The notes under the pieces: generated by a model
Seen by the model: the letters and a program-made list of their open reading frames with translations, nothing else
Told to the model about the DNA's origin: nothing
Databases searched by the model: none
Position numbers and translations under genes: made by a program
Assembly: GCF_011762225.1 (NCBI RefSeq)
Contig: NZ_JAASQI010000001.1
Span: 620,001-684,000, forward strand
From: Pseudochelatococcus lubricantis
Lineage (GTDB): Bacteria; Pseudomonadota; Alphaproteobacteria; Rhizobiales; Beijerinckiaceae
DNA length: 64,000 bases
Reading direction: 5' to 3'
Shown here: in pieces, positions 55,547-64,000 of the stretch
How the letters are laid out: every line of letters starts with the position of its first letter
Numbering within the stretch: the stretch's first letter is position 1

Positions 55547-56779
55547 GTGACGGTCAATGACGAAGCTGTGGGCAGCTATGCCGTAGCCACGGCCGAGCCG
55601 GCTGACGTGTGTCAGCGGCGCGGCGCGGCGAGGATGGCGGAGCCATCCGGAGTTGGAGCGCGGACGACGCGCGAGCCAGGGCCGCGTCTTGCCTCCAGAC
55701 AGCGGGAGGCCGCGCGCACCTATGCCGCGCTCGACCTTGGCACCAACAACTGCCGCCTGCTCGTGGCGGAACCAACCTACGATAGTTTCCGTGTCGTCGA
55801 CGCCTTCTCGCGCATCGTGCGGCTGGGCGAGGGGCTGACCAGCGTCAACCGGCTGGGTGAGGACGCCATATCCCGCGCCATAGAGGCGTTGAAGGTCTGC
55901 CGGGCGAAGATGGATGCGCGCCGGGTGGGGCGGGCGCGCATGATCGCGACCGAAGCCTGCCGCGCCGCGGCCAACGGGCAGGACTTCATCGACCGCGTCG
56001 AGGACGAGACGGGACTGATGCTCGAAATCGTCAACCGCGAGACGGAAGCGCTGCTCGCTGTCAGCGGGTGCACCGGGCTCGCCGACCCGGCGGCGGAGAG
56101 CGTGCTCGTGTTCGACATCGGCGGCGGCTCGACGGAACTCGTCTGGACATGCGCGCGCAAGCATGCGGGACGCGGCAACGGCCGCACCCAGGGGGCGCAG
56201 GGGCGCGGACGCCACCACGGCGGCGCCTCGCGCCAAAATGGCCATCACGGCAGGGACGACAGCGGCCATTGCGTGCGCGCGTGGGAATCGCTGCCGATGG
56301 GCGTCGTCACGCTCGCCGAGCGGTATGGCGGCGTCGAGGTCACGCCCGCGGTGTTCGCCGCCATGGTGAGGGAGGTCGAGCGCCACCTCGCGCCATTCGC
56401 CTGGCGCGCGCGCGACGCATCGCGGATGAAGGGCTTCCACCTGCTGGGCACCTCGGGCACCGTCACCACCATCGCCGGCGTCCATCTCGACCTGCCCCGC
56501 TACGACCGGCGGCAGGTTGACGGCCTGTGGATGAAAGACCGCGACGTCAGCGAGGCCATTGCCCATCTGCTGAACTGCTCTTATGCGCAGCGGGTGGCCA
56601 ACCCGTGCATCGGCAATGACAGGGCGGACCTCGTGCTCGCAGGCTGCGCCATTCTGGAGGCTATCCGCCGCGCGTTTCCGAGCCCGCGCCTGCGCGTCGC
56701 CGACAGGGGGTTGCGCGAGGGCATCCTGCTCAACATGATGCGGGAAGATAACGTCTGGGACAGGGGACCGAAGGCGTGA
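55547..56779 (+). CDS. Ppx/GppA-family phosphatase
   Basis: A 410-residue member of the exopolyphosphatase / guanosine pentaphosphatase family, acting on polyphosphate or pppGpp. ASKHA motifs are seen: ALDLGTNNCRLLVAE near residue 61, ATEACRAAANG, DIGGGSTELVW near 193, and LLGTSGTVTT. Residues 203-245 form a Gly/Arg/His-rich low-complexity insert just after DIGGGSTE, before SLPMGVVTL. The N-terminal 55 residues also look non-conserved, so the GTG start at 55547 could be too far upstream. It overlaps rlmE by 4 bp (GTGA). The two are commonly paired in Rhizobiales. Confidence 0.86.
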   Translation: MTVNDEAVGSYAVATAEPADVCQRRGAARMAEPSGVGARTTREPGPRLASRQREAARTYAALDLGTNNCRLLVAEPTYDSFRVVDAFSRIVRLGEGLTSVNRLGEDAISRAIEALKVCRAKMDARRVGRARMIATEACRAAANGQDFIDRVEDETGLMLEIVNRETEALLAVSGCTGLADPAAESVLVFDIGGGSTELVWTCARKHAGRGNGRTQGAQGRGRHHGGASRQNGHHGRDDSGHCVRAWESLPMGVVTLAERYGGVEVTPAVFAAMVREVERHLAPFAWRARDASRMKGFHLLGTSGTVTTIAGVHLDLPRYDRRQVDGLWMKDRDVSEAIAHLLNCSYAQRVANPCIGNDRADLVLAGCAILEAIRRAFPSPRLRVADRGLREGILLNMMREDNVWDRGPKA

Positions 56780-57516
56780 GTACGGAACGGAGCGGCGGCA
56801 AGGGCAAGGCCGGCGAGGGCACGCGCGCGCTGAAGGTGCGTGTGAAGACGGCGGCCAAGCGCTCCGTCGCTTCCGCCCGCTGGCTGGAACGCCAGTTGAA
56901 CGACCCCTATGTGGCACGCGCCAGGCGCGAGGGCTACCGCTCGCGCGCGGCGTTCAAGCTGCTGGAAATCGATGAGAAATACAAGCTGCTGAAGCCCGGC
57001 CAGCGCGTCGTCGATCTCGGCGCCGCGCCGGGCGGCTGGTCGCAGGTGGCGGCGCGCAAGGTCGGCATCGGCGCTGGCAGGGGCCGGGTCGTCGGCATCG
57101 ATCTGCTGGAGATCGAGCCCATGCCGGGTGTGGATTTCATCCAGCTCGACTTCCTCGCCCCCGAGGCTCCCGCGCGGCTGATGGAACTGCTGGGCGGGCC
57201 GGCCGATCTCGTGCTGTCCGATATGGCCGCCAACGCCACCGGCCATAAGAAGACGGACCACCTGAAGATCATGGGGCTGGCGGAAACCGCGCTTGACTTC
57301 GCGCGGCAGGTGCTCGCGCCGGGCGGCGGCTTCCTCGCCAAGGTGCTGCAGGGCGGCACCGAGAACGCATTGCTGGCCGACATGAAGCGCGATTTCACCA
57401 CCGTGCGCCACGTCAAGCCGGCGGCGAGCCGCAGCGATTCGGCGGAACTCTACGTACTCGCGATCGGCTACCGCGGCAGGCCGACCGAGATCTTGACGCC
57501 GGACGACGGGGCATGA
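56776..57516 (+). CDS. rlmE: 23S rRNA (uridine-2552-2'-O-)-methyltransferase
   Basis: A 246-residue FtsJ/RrmJ-type SAM methyltransferase acting on U2552 of 23S rRNA. The SAM motif DLGAAPGGWSQVA lies near residue 81. The catalytic K-D-K-E set is represented by Lys in SRAAFKLLEID, Asp in LSDMAANATGH, Lys in FLAKVLQGG and Glu in SAELYVLA. An N-terminal basic extension of about 35 residues is usual in Alphaproteobacteria. It starts at GTG overlapping the stop codon of the phosphatase gene. Confidence 0.93.
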   Translation: MSTERSGGKGKAGEGTRALKVRVKTAAKRSVASARWLERQLNDPYVARARREGYRSRAAFKLLEIDEKYKLLKPGQRVVDLGAAPGGWSQVAARKVGIGAGRGRVVGIDLLEIEPMPGVDFIQLDFLAPEAPARLMELLGGPADLVLSDMAANATGHKKTDHLKIMGLAETALDFARQVLAPGGGFLAKVLQGGTENALLADMKRDFTTVRHVKPAASRSDSAELYVLAIGYRGRPTEILTPDDGA

Positions 57517-57638
57517 CGCGGCGCTGCCGCGCCGATGCAACGGGGCGATCTTATTTCCCCTTTTTTGACGGGTTTGCGCTTGACCGATCGTTTCGTCTGG
57601 ACTAGCTTTTCAGCAACTTTGAGGAAAGCACGCGCATC

Positions 57639-57689
57639 ATGCACATGAACCTTATCGTAACGGGGGCGCCATCGACGGAGCGGGAATAA
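57639..57689 (+). CDS. ilv leader peptide
   Basis: A 16-residue frame, MHMNLIVTGAPSTERE, starts with ATG preceded by GAGGAAAG about 10 nt upstream and ends TAA. It contains consecutive Leu-Ile-Val codons (CTT ATC GTA), the three end products of the operon, and stops 25 bp before the terminator. Ribosome stalling at these codons would change folding of the following hairpins. The codons are not the most common ones in this GC-rich genome, which would sharpen the response. Confidence 0.7.
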   Translation: MHMNLIVTGAPSTERE

Positions 57690-57714
57690 CCCGCTGATCC
57701 GGCTGATGGCGCAC

Positions 57715-57738
57715 AAGGGTCCTTCGGGGCCCTTTTTT
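57715..57738 (+). terminator. attenuator terminator upstream of ilvI
   Basis: An 8-bp stem AAGGGTCC / GGGCCCTT with one G-T wobble and a stable TTCG loop runs into six T residues (57733-57738). It lies 79 bp before the ilvI start, so it must be read through for expression. Confidence 0.8.
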
Positions 57739-57817
57739 GTTGCCTGAAACGGATCGCCACCGCATCGGAAACGGGAGAATGCCGCAGCGACGGCAGGAAG
57801 TAACGGAGTCTAAGGCG

Positions 57818-59578
57818 ATGAGTGAAACGATAACCGGCGCCGAAATGGTGATACGGGCGCTCCAGGATCAGGGCGTCGAGCATGTTTTCGGCTATCCGGG
57901 CGGCGCTGTCCTGCCGATCTACGACGCGCTGTTTCATCAGGACAAGGTCCGCCATATCCTCGTCCGCCACGAGCAGGCCGCCGTGCACGCGGCGGAGGGC
58001 TACGCGCGCTCGTCCGGCAAGGTGGGCTGCGTGCTCGTGACCTCCGGCCCGGGCGCGACGAACGCGGTTACCGGCCTCACCGACGCCATGATGGACTCGA
58101 TCCCGCTCGTCGTCATCACGGGGCAGGTGCCGACCTATCTCATCGGCTCCGACGCCTTCCAGGAGGCGGATACGGTCGGCATCACCCGCCACTGCACGAA
58201 GCACAACTATCTGGTGAAGGACATCGCCGACCTGCCGCGCATCCTGCACGAGGCGTTCTATGTGGCGAGCCACGGCCGGCCCGGCCCGGTGGTTGTGGAC
58301 ATTCCGAAGAACATCCAGTTCGAGGCCGGCGCCTACGTGCGGCTCGCCGACAACCAGCACAAGACCTACCGGCCCGCGGTGCAGGGCGATCCGGTGCGCA
58401 TCAACGCGGCTGTGGAGCTGATGACGCGCGCGCAACGGCCCGTCTTCTACACCGGCGGCGGCGTGATCAACGCCGGGCCGGAGGCCTCGGCCCTGCTGCG
58501 GGAACTGGCACGCCTCACCGGCTTCCCAGTCACCTCCACGCTGATGGGGCTCGGCGCTTTCCCCGCATCCAGCCCGCAGTTCCTCGGCATGCTCGGAATG
58601 CACGGCACGTATGAGGCGAATCTCGCCATGCACGATGCCGACCTGATCATCGCGGTCGGCGCGCGTTTCGACGACCGCATCACCGGGCGGCTCGACGCCT
58701 TCGCGCCGCACGCGCGCAAGATCCATATCGACATCGATCCCTCGTCCATCAACAAGACGGTGAAGATCGACATCGGCATCGTCGGCGACTGCGCCCACGT
58801 GCTGCGCGAGATGGTGCGCGTGTGGAAGGAGACGGCACCCGCCATCGACAGGCAGCGCTATGCGCCCTGGTGGGCGGACATCGCCCGCTGGCGCGGCCGC
58901 AACTGCCTCGCCTACCGCGCTGACGGCCGCTTCATCAAGCCGCAGTATGCGCTGGAGCGGCTGGAGGCGCTGACGCGCGGCCGCGACCGTTACATCACGA
59001 CCGAAGTCGGTCAGCATCAGATGTGGGCGGCGCAGTTCCTGCACTTCGAGGAGCCGAACCGCTGGCTCACGTCCGGCGGGCTCGGCACCATGGGCTACGG
59101 CCTGCCGGCGGCTATCGGCGCGCAGATCGCCCATCCGGACGCACTCGTCATCGACGTGGCGGGCGAAGCCTCGATCCAGATGAACATCCAGGAGATGTCC
59201 ACCGCGCTGCAATACAGGCTGCCGGTGAAGATCTTCATCCTGAACAACGAATACATGGGCATGGTGCGCCAATGGCAGGAGCTGCTGCACGGCGGGCGCT
59301 ATTCGGAAAGCTATTCCGACGCATTGCCTGATTTCGTCAAGCTCGCCGAGGCCTATGGCGCAACCGGCATTCGCTGCGACAAGGCGGAGGATCTCGACGC
59401 CGCAATCACCCAGATGCTCGACGCGCCGCGCGCGGTGATCTTCGATTGCATTGTGGACCCGGCCGAAAACTGCTTCCCGATGATCCCTTCCGGCAAGGCG
59501 CACAACGAAATCCTGCTGGGCGACGCGGCGACGGACATCGGCTCCGTCATCGACGACAAGGGCAAGGCGCTGGTGTGA
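57818..59578 (+). CDS. ilvI: acetolactate synthase large subunit
   Basis: A 586-residue TPP-, Mg- and FAD-dependent enzyme condensing pyruvate with pyruvate or 2-oxobutyrate, the first common step to Val, Leu and Ile. The N-terminal PYR domain has VEHVFGYPGGAVLPIYDAL with the catalytic Glu in VRHEQAAVHAAEGYAR. The C-terminal PP domain has VAGEASIQMN...ILNNEYMGMVRQWQ. The usual Mg-binding Asp of GDGS/GDAS is Glu450 here (GEAS). The start MSETITGAE at 57818 has GGAG and AAGG upstream. ilvH follows after 110 bp. Confidence 0.94.
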   Translation: MSETITGAEMVIRALQDQGVEHVFGYPGGAVLPIYDALFHQDKVRHILVRHEQAAVHAAEGYARSSGKVGCVLVTSGPGATNAVTGLTDAMMDSIPLVVITGQVPTYLIGSDAFQEADTVGITRHCTKHNYLVKDIADLPRILHEAFYVASHGRPGPVVVDIPKNIQFEAGAYVRLADNQHKTYRPAVQGDPVRINAAVELMTRAQRPVFYTGGGVINAGPEASALLRELARLTGFPVTSTLMGLGAFPASSPQFLGMLGMHGTYEANLAMHDADLIIAVGARFDDRITGRLDAFAPHARKIHIDIDPSSINKTVKIDIGIVGDCAHVLREMVRVWKETAPAIDRQRYAPWWADIARWRGRNCLAYRADGRFIKPQYALERLEALTRGRDRYITTEVGQHQMWAAQFLHFEEPNRWLTSGGLGTMGYGLPAAIGAQIAHPDALVIDVAGEASIQMNIQEMSTALQYRLPVKIFILNNEYMGMVRQWQELLHGGRYSESYSDALPDFVKLAEAYGATGIRCDKAEDLDAAITQMLDAPRAVIFDCIVDPAENCFPMIPSGKAHNEILLGDAATDIGSVIDDKGKALV

Positions 59579-59688
59579 CGGCGCCGCCGCCGTAACACCG
59601 GGCAGAACTGGTAACCGTCATGAAACATTTTTCGCCTTCACTGCTGCAATCTTCACCCACCGGAACGTCATCCCGCGGAACCCTTTCC

Positions 59689-60222
59689 ATGTCATCGATC
59701 TATTCCGACGCACCGCCGCCGACCCCCGAATTCCGCCACACGCTTGCTGTCATCGTCGACAACGAGCCGGGCGTGCTGGCGCGCATCGCGGGCCTGTTCT
59801 CCGGGCGCGGCTACAATATCGAAAGCCTCACCGTTTCCGAGACGCAGCACGAGGCGCATCTGTCGCGCATCACCATCGTCACGGGGGGGACGCGCGCTGT
59901 CATCGAGCAGATCAAGGCGCAACTCTCGCGCCTCGTGCCTGTTCACCGGGTGACGGACCTGACCGTCGAGGGCGAGGCGGTGGAGCGCGAACTCGTGCTG
60001 CTCAAGGTCGTGGGGCAGGGTGAGCATCGCCTGGAGGCGCTGCGGCTGGCGCAGGCGTTCGGGGCGAAGACGGTCGACGCGACGTTGAAGTCGTTCATCT
60101 TCGAGTTCACCGGGGCGTCCGACGAGGCCGAGCGGTTCATCAGCCTGATGACCGATTGCGGCCTCGTGGAAGTGTCGCGGACCGGCATCGCGGCGCTCAG
60201 CCGGGGCGCGGAACCGCTCTAG
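59689..60222 (+). CDS. ilvH: acetolactate synthase small (regulatory) subunit
   Basis: A 177-residue subunit that activates IlvI and confers valine feedback. The N-terminal ACT domain starts HTLAVIVDNEPGVLARIAGL and includes FSGRGYNIESLTVSE. The C-terminal ALS_ss_C domain (about 95-170, ELVLLKVVGQGEHRLEAL) follows. An in-frame ATG at 59620 would add 23 residues. I prefer 59689 because the extra stretch has low third-position GC and no ribosome binding site, but the latter is also weak at 59689. The TAG stop codon is the start of a mosaic repeat (TAGAGCGC). Confidence 0.9.
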   Translation: MSSIYSDAPPPTPEFRHTLAVIVDNEPGVLARIAGLFSGRGYNIESLTVSETQHEAHLSRITIVTGGTRAVIEQIKAQLSRLVPVHRVTDLTVEGEAVERELVLLKVVGQGEHRLEALRLAQAFGAKTVDATLKSFIFEFTGASDEAERFISLMTDCGLVEVSRTGIAALSRGAEPL

Positions 60223-60370
60223 AGCGCTTATCGATCAGATGGAATCATCGGATCGATAAGAATTCGCTTATTGCATTGCGACATTTCATTGAAACGCCGA
60301 AATGCTATAAGTTTTTGATATTGCGCGATTTCTTCACGCAGACCGGTATCCACTCTGCTTGAAAGCGCTT
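60221..60370 (+). repeat. mosaic element, modules M3-M1-M2
   Basis: M3 (60221-60269, AGAGCGCTTATCGATCAGAT to AATTCGCTT), a truncated M1 (60278-60309) and M2 (60310-60370, beginning AGTTTTTGATATTGCGCG) lie head to tail. The module order differs from the copy after glmS, showing shuffling. The 5' edge forms the ilvH stop codon. Confidence 0.85.
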
Positions 60371-60424
60371 GAATGAAAGAATCGCAGAGCATTTGGCGAT
60401 CACGGGTGATTGAAAAATGCTCTA

Positions 60425-60453
60425 GCGTGCTTCCGCTGGAAACGGAAGCACGC
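60425..60453. repeat. 11-bp inverted repeat
   Basis: Perfect arms GCGTGCTTCCG and CGGAAGCACGC around a 7-nt loop, downstream of the mosaic element. It is possibly a further module or the ilvH terminator (no T tract). No second copy was seen in the window. Confidence 0.6.
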
Positions 60454-60512
60454 CGACGTTTGTCTCTGGCTGAAAACGTCGTTTTCCAACGTTCAAGCGC
60501 CGCGTGGGCTCA

Positions 60513-60558
60513 AGAGTTTTTCAGCTTTTTGCTTCAATCAAAATGAGAAAAACTCTAG
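60513..60558 (-). repeat. inverted repeat overlapping the DUF924 stop codon
   Basis: Arms AGAGTTTTTC (60513-60522) and GAAAAACTCT (60547-60556) are a perfect 10-bp match around a 24-nt loop. On the minus strand it begins TAGAGTTTTTC, where TAG is the stop codon of the DUF924 gene. The T-rich arms could also aid termination. Confidence 0.6.
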
Positions 60559-61112
60559 CCTTTGAAACCGCCGCCGTCGAGATACGCCTGTTCATCGGGC
60601 GTCATCTCGCGCCCCAGCATCGGGTTGCGGTGGGGAAAGCGGCCGAAGCGGGCGATGCAGTCGCGGTGGATGAGCGCGTATTTCAATCCTTCCTCATTGC
60701 CGAGCGCTTCATAGAGCGCAACGCAGCGGTCCTGGTCGGCGAGGTTTTCGGAATGCATGAACGGCAGATAGAAAAAGCCGCGCAGATCGGGCGCCACCAG
60801 GTGGTCGTATCCCGCGTCGAGCGCGCGCCGTGCCACGGCGAGTGCCAGCGGATCGGCCGCGAAGGCCCGCGCCGTGCCGCGGAAGATCTGGCGGGGAAAC
60901 TGGTCGAGCACGATGGTGAGCGCCAGCGCACCGTCCGCCGTCGCCTCCCACGGATGGCGGTGGTCGCGGATATGATCGTTGTCCGTGAAGGTCTCGTAAA
61001 GCGCGAGAAAGCGTTCGCGCACGGCCTCATCGAAAGCCTCGTCGTGCGCGAACCACAGGGACGGTCCGGCCTCGCGCCAGAATTCGAGGACCGTTTCGAC
61101 AGCTTCCGTCAT
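60555..61112 (-). CDS. DUF924 family protein
   Basis: A 185-residue soluble protein of the DUF924 family, wide-spread but of unproven function. Its all-helical, TPR-like fold is suggested by the conserved blocks LALTIVLDQFPRQIFRGTA near residue 65, FFYLPFMHSE near 113 and RFGRFPHRNPMLGRE near 155. It starts at ATG 61112 and stands alone between ilvH and ilvC on the opposite strand. It has no evident role in branched-chain synthesis. Confidence 0.88.
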   Translation of the reverse strand: MTEAVETVLEFWREAGPSLWFAHDEAFDEAVRERFLALYETFTDNDHIRDHRHPWEATADGALALTIVLDQFPRQIFRGTARAFAADPLALAVARRALDAGYDHLVAPDLRGFFYLPFMHSENLADQDRCVALYEALGNEEGLKYALIHRDCIARFGRFPHRNPMLGREMTPDEQAYLDGGGFKG

Positions 61113-61201
61113 GGCATTTCCTCCGCCAGGTCGTTGTGATGCCGTGACAGTATACAGGATCCGTATCGCGCTTTCATGGCGCGGGCCGGAAATCCGCTTG
61201 A

Positions 61202-62317
<1,116 letters not shown>

Positions 62318-62323
62318 TGCGCC

Positions 62324-62434
62324 TATAGCATTTCGACATTTCATTGAAACGCCGAAATGCTATAAGTTTTTGATATTACGCGCTTTCTTCACGCAAACCG
62401 GTATCCGCTTTGCTTGAAAACGCTTTAGAGCGCG
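62324..62434 (+). repeat. mosaic element, modules M1-M2 and a fragment of M3
   Basis: A complete palindromic M1 (62324-62364, TATAGCATTTCGACATTTCA to AAATGCTATA), M2 (62365-62426) and the first bases of M3 (AGAGCGCG, 62427-62434). It lies just after ilvC. M1 is in the same relative order to M2 as in the glmS copy. Confidence 0.85.
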
Positions 62435-62453
62435 CCGTCTGGATGGTGAACGA

Positions 62454-62479
62454 GGGCCGCCCCGGGGCGGCCCTTTTTT
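62454..62479 (+). terminator. rho-independent terminator of ilvC
   Basis: A 20-bp perfect palindrome GGGCCGCCCCGGGGCGGCCC is followed by six T residues. It lies beyond the mosaic repeat, 137 bp after the ilvC stop codon. Confidence 0.85.
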
Positions 62480-62810
62480 ATGGCCGCGCGAAGGCAGGTT
62501 GGAACAAGACATAAACGACTTGTTATCCGCAAGATATGGCGATAAGAACGCCATGTCGCGCATTGTTCCGATGGTGCCGATCGACGGTGCATCGAATCGC
62601 GGAACGACTGCCGTTTCTGGATAAATTTGATGCGAAACTAAATAGGTGGCGTGGCCATGCAATTCCCGCTCTACGTCCGCCACTCCAGCACTTCTTTGTT
62701 TTCGTTTTGCAGGGCGCTTTCGTCAGCCGTTCTGCGGCGCTCCATACAGGTTGCGATGGTGCGTGAAGCGATATTCAGGCTGACTATCCATTATTCGAAA
62801 GGTTATTGAT
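62480..62810. other. intergenic stretch before the right-edge gene
   Basis: About 330 bp of lower GC than the surroundings. It presumably holds the promoter of the gene at 62811. Short frames on both strands lack ribosome binding sites and family resemblance, so none is called. Confidence 0.4.
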
Positions 62811-64000
62811 ATGAGCATGCTTCCTGTTCCTTCTACTGCTGCCCTTCCACCCGTTATCCCGACGCTGGTCTATGAAGGGGCGCAGGGCCCCGGCGGCATG
62901 GCCGGGCTCACGTTTCGGCCGCCGGTACACGCGGCGGGCGGCATTCTCGACGCGGCGAACGGCGGCAGAGAGCTTCAGGGCCGGGCGATCCGGCGGTCCC
63001 CCTATGAGGAGGATCTCGTTAAAATTGAGCAGGATTGTGAAAGAATCGGGCAAGATTACAAGCAGCTGGGTAAACTGATCGAGACACAGTTCGCGAGCGC
63101 TACGGCGTTGTTGAGGCGGTTCGACAACGTCAGGACAACGGAAGTGTCAACACAGACGGCCGCGGGTAAGGTGCCGGAGCGGCAGCAGGTGCGTCCTGTG
63201 ACAAGGGACGTGTGCACGCAGACGGATGCCGCCGAGGTGCGGGCGCCAGGTGAGGGCGCCGATGTCCATGCGTTGTCCGGCCCGGCGTACAAGTCCCTGT
63301 TCAATTGGAATGAGTGCCGTGGACGACATGGAGAGATGCTCAGCGGGAACGCGGAGAGCCTCAGGGGGGCATTTATCCTGAAAGAGGGGCCCCTCTATCC
63401 GCTCTTTGTCAACGGGCACGAGCTTACCCCGCGCACACTCGCGCGCCTGCTGGAAGGCGCGAAAAATCTGGACGAGGTCGCGGAACGGCTGGAGGCGCAG
63501 TTCCGCAAGGTGCGCCTGGAGACGATCGGGCCCGACAGGGAGAAGCTGGTGCTGATCAGTGGCACGCCTATCGCCATCAAGTTTGGCAGCGGCAACGAAC
63601 TGGCGAGGTACGACGTCGGCCTCGCCTATCGGCGGCTGCTGAACAACTATCAGCTGTCTTGTGGAAACATGGAACCTGATGAGGTCGGGAAAATCGACCG
63701 TATCATGGCATTCATCGACAGTATAAAATCCGGTCCTCTCCGTCAGAAAATGCGTATCCTGTATAATAAATATACTGATAAAAATATTGCGGAGTCTCTT
63801 AAAGCGTATCTCAAATACGGGCCGTCCGACGAGATGAATGCCTACTCTACCGGAGCATACCTCGATGCGGCAGGCATGCTAAACAGGTTCGTCATCCTGA
63901 AAAACCCCTCCTATGACAACCGGGGGCAGAAGGTGTCCGGCGACGCAGTCAATCTGATGGTCGGGCACGTCCTTGCAAGCCGGATCGAAGCCCAGGTCAA
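62811..64000 (+). CDS. unrecognised protein, truncated by the window edge
   Basis: A frame open for 396 codons to the end of the window, starting at ATG with AAAGG 8-12 nt upstream. The N-terminus is uncharged and rich in Pro, Ser, Thr and Ala (MSMLPVPSTAALPPVIP). Residues 65-105 are a probable coiled coil (EEDLVKIEQDCERIGQDYKQ). The segments VSTQTAAGKV and VCTQTDAAEV, about 25 residues apart, look like an internal repeat. The remainder is charged and helical with no membrane segment or signal peptide. Third-position GC is clearly lower than in neighbours, for example at 63720-63800, suggesting recent acquisition. I do not recognise a family. A secreted effector or host-interaction protein is possible but unproven. 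Confidence 0.65.
   Translation, partial: MSMLPVPSTAALPPVIPTLVYEGAQGPGGMAGLTFRPPVHAAGGILDAANGGRELQGRAIRRSPYEEDLVKIEQDCERIGQDYKQLGKLIETQFASATALLRRFDNVRTTEVSTQTAAGKVPERQQVRPVTRDVCTQTDAAEVRAPGEGADVHALSGPAYKSLFNWNECRGRHGEMLSGNAESLRGAFILKEGPLYPLFVNGHELTPRTLARLLEGAKNLDEVAERLEAQFRKVRLETIGPDREKLVLISGTPIAIKFGSGNELARYDVGLAYRRLLNNYQLSCGNMEPDEVGKIDRIMAFIDSIKSGPLRQKMRILYNKYTDKNIAESLKAYLKYGPSDEMNAYSTGAYLDAAGMLNRFVILKNPSYDNRGQKVSGDAVNLMVGHVLASRIEAQV

Larger units (their letters stand above)
57517..57817 (+). promoter_or_regulatory. ilvI leader region (transcription attenuator)
   Basis: The 301-bp gap before ilvI holds a leader peptide (57639-57689), a long upstream hairpin (57666-57712) and a terminator (57715-57738). 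Hairpin arms GCGCCATC and GATGGCGC enclose a second stem AGCGGG / CCCGCT. The arrangement is that of amino-acid attenuators known for ilv, leu and trp operons in proteobacteria. Confidence 0.75.

Noticed and set aside
62536-62766. Short open frame before the right-edge gene
   Set aside because: No ribosome binding site, no recognisable domains and opposite-strand frames of similar length over the same bases.

Overview
The window is high-GC DNA from an alphaproteobacterium, most likely of the order Hyphomicrobiales (Rhizobiales). The evidence is the family make-up and gene pairings (periplasmic glucan genes opgD-opgH, Ppx/GppA next to RlmE, ilvI-ilvH-ilvC with a DUF924 gene between) and a family of short mosaic palindromic repeats between genes. 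No tRNA, rRNA, CRISPR array, insertion sequence or phage gene was seen.

Layout. 1-11000 is mostly core metabolism and envelope: a small membrane protein, icd, an L,D-transpeptidase, opgD-opgH (osmoregulated glucans), glmU and glmS (UDP-GlcNAc supply). 11.2-22.4 kb is a catabolic block. A LivF-type ATPase and an LhgO-like flavoprotein face a run encoding a Liv-type binding protein, the second ATPase, two permeases, a GntR/FCD regulator, an ATP-dependent HyuA/HyuB amidohydrolase pair and a 69-residue zinc-ribbon protein. 22.5-41.8 kb is a polyamine/GABA island: a class III aminotransferase, PuuB, PuuA, a GntR regulator, a Pot-type ABC operon with its own flavin amine oxidase, a cupin and an XRE-cupin (PuuR-like) regulator, and then a complete ydcSTUV-patD operon under or beside a LysR gene. 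The PuuD-type hydrolase that completes the gamma-glutamylated putrescine route lies apart, at 46.7 kb.

42.1-64 kb returns to housekeeping: trmJ, murI, rpsD, an O-antigen-ligase-like protein, an ExoD-family protein, an MdtABC-like RND efflux operon, a Ppx/GppA phosphatase, rlmE, and the branched-chain amino acid genes ilvI, ilvH and ilvC. ilvI is preceded by a 16-residue leader peptide containing Leu-Ile-Val and a terminator, the arrangement of a transcription attenuator. The right edge cuts an unrecognised gene of lower GC with a predicted coiled coil.

The least routine signals are regulatory or architectural. Two pairs of TGATCA boxes, each pair 34 bp apart, lie between puuA and gntR. Two 17-bp palindromes lie upstream of the XRE-cupin gene. 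Repeated GTCCAC operators lie between the divergent liv genes. The ilv attenuator is a further case. The mosaic repeats have a TAGAG edge that supplies the stop codons of three genes. The HyuA/HyuB pair has a tiny zinc-ribbon partner beside a GABA-type aminotransferase. No wholly new multi-gene system could be demonstrated from sequence alone.
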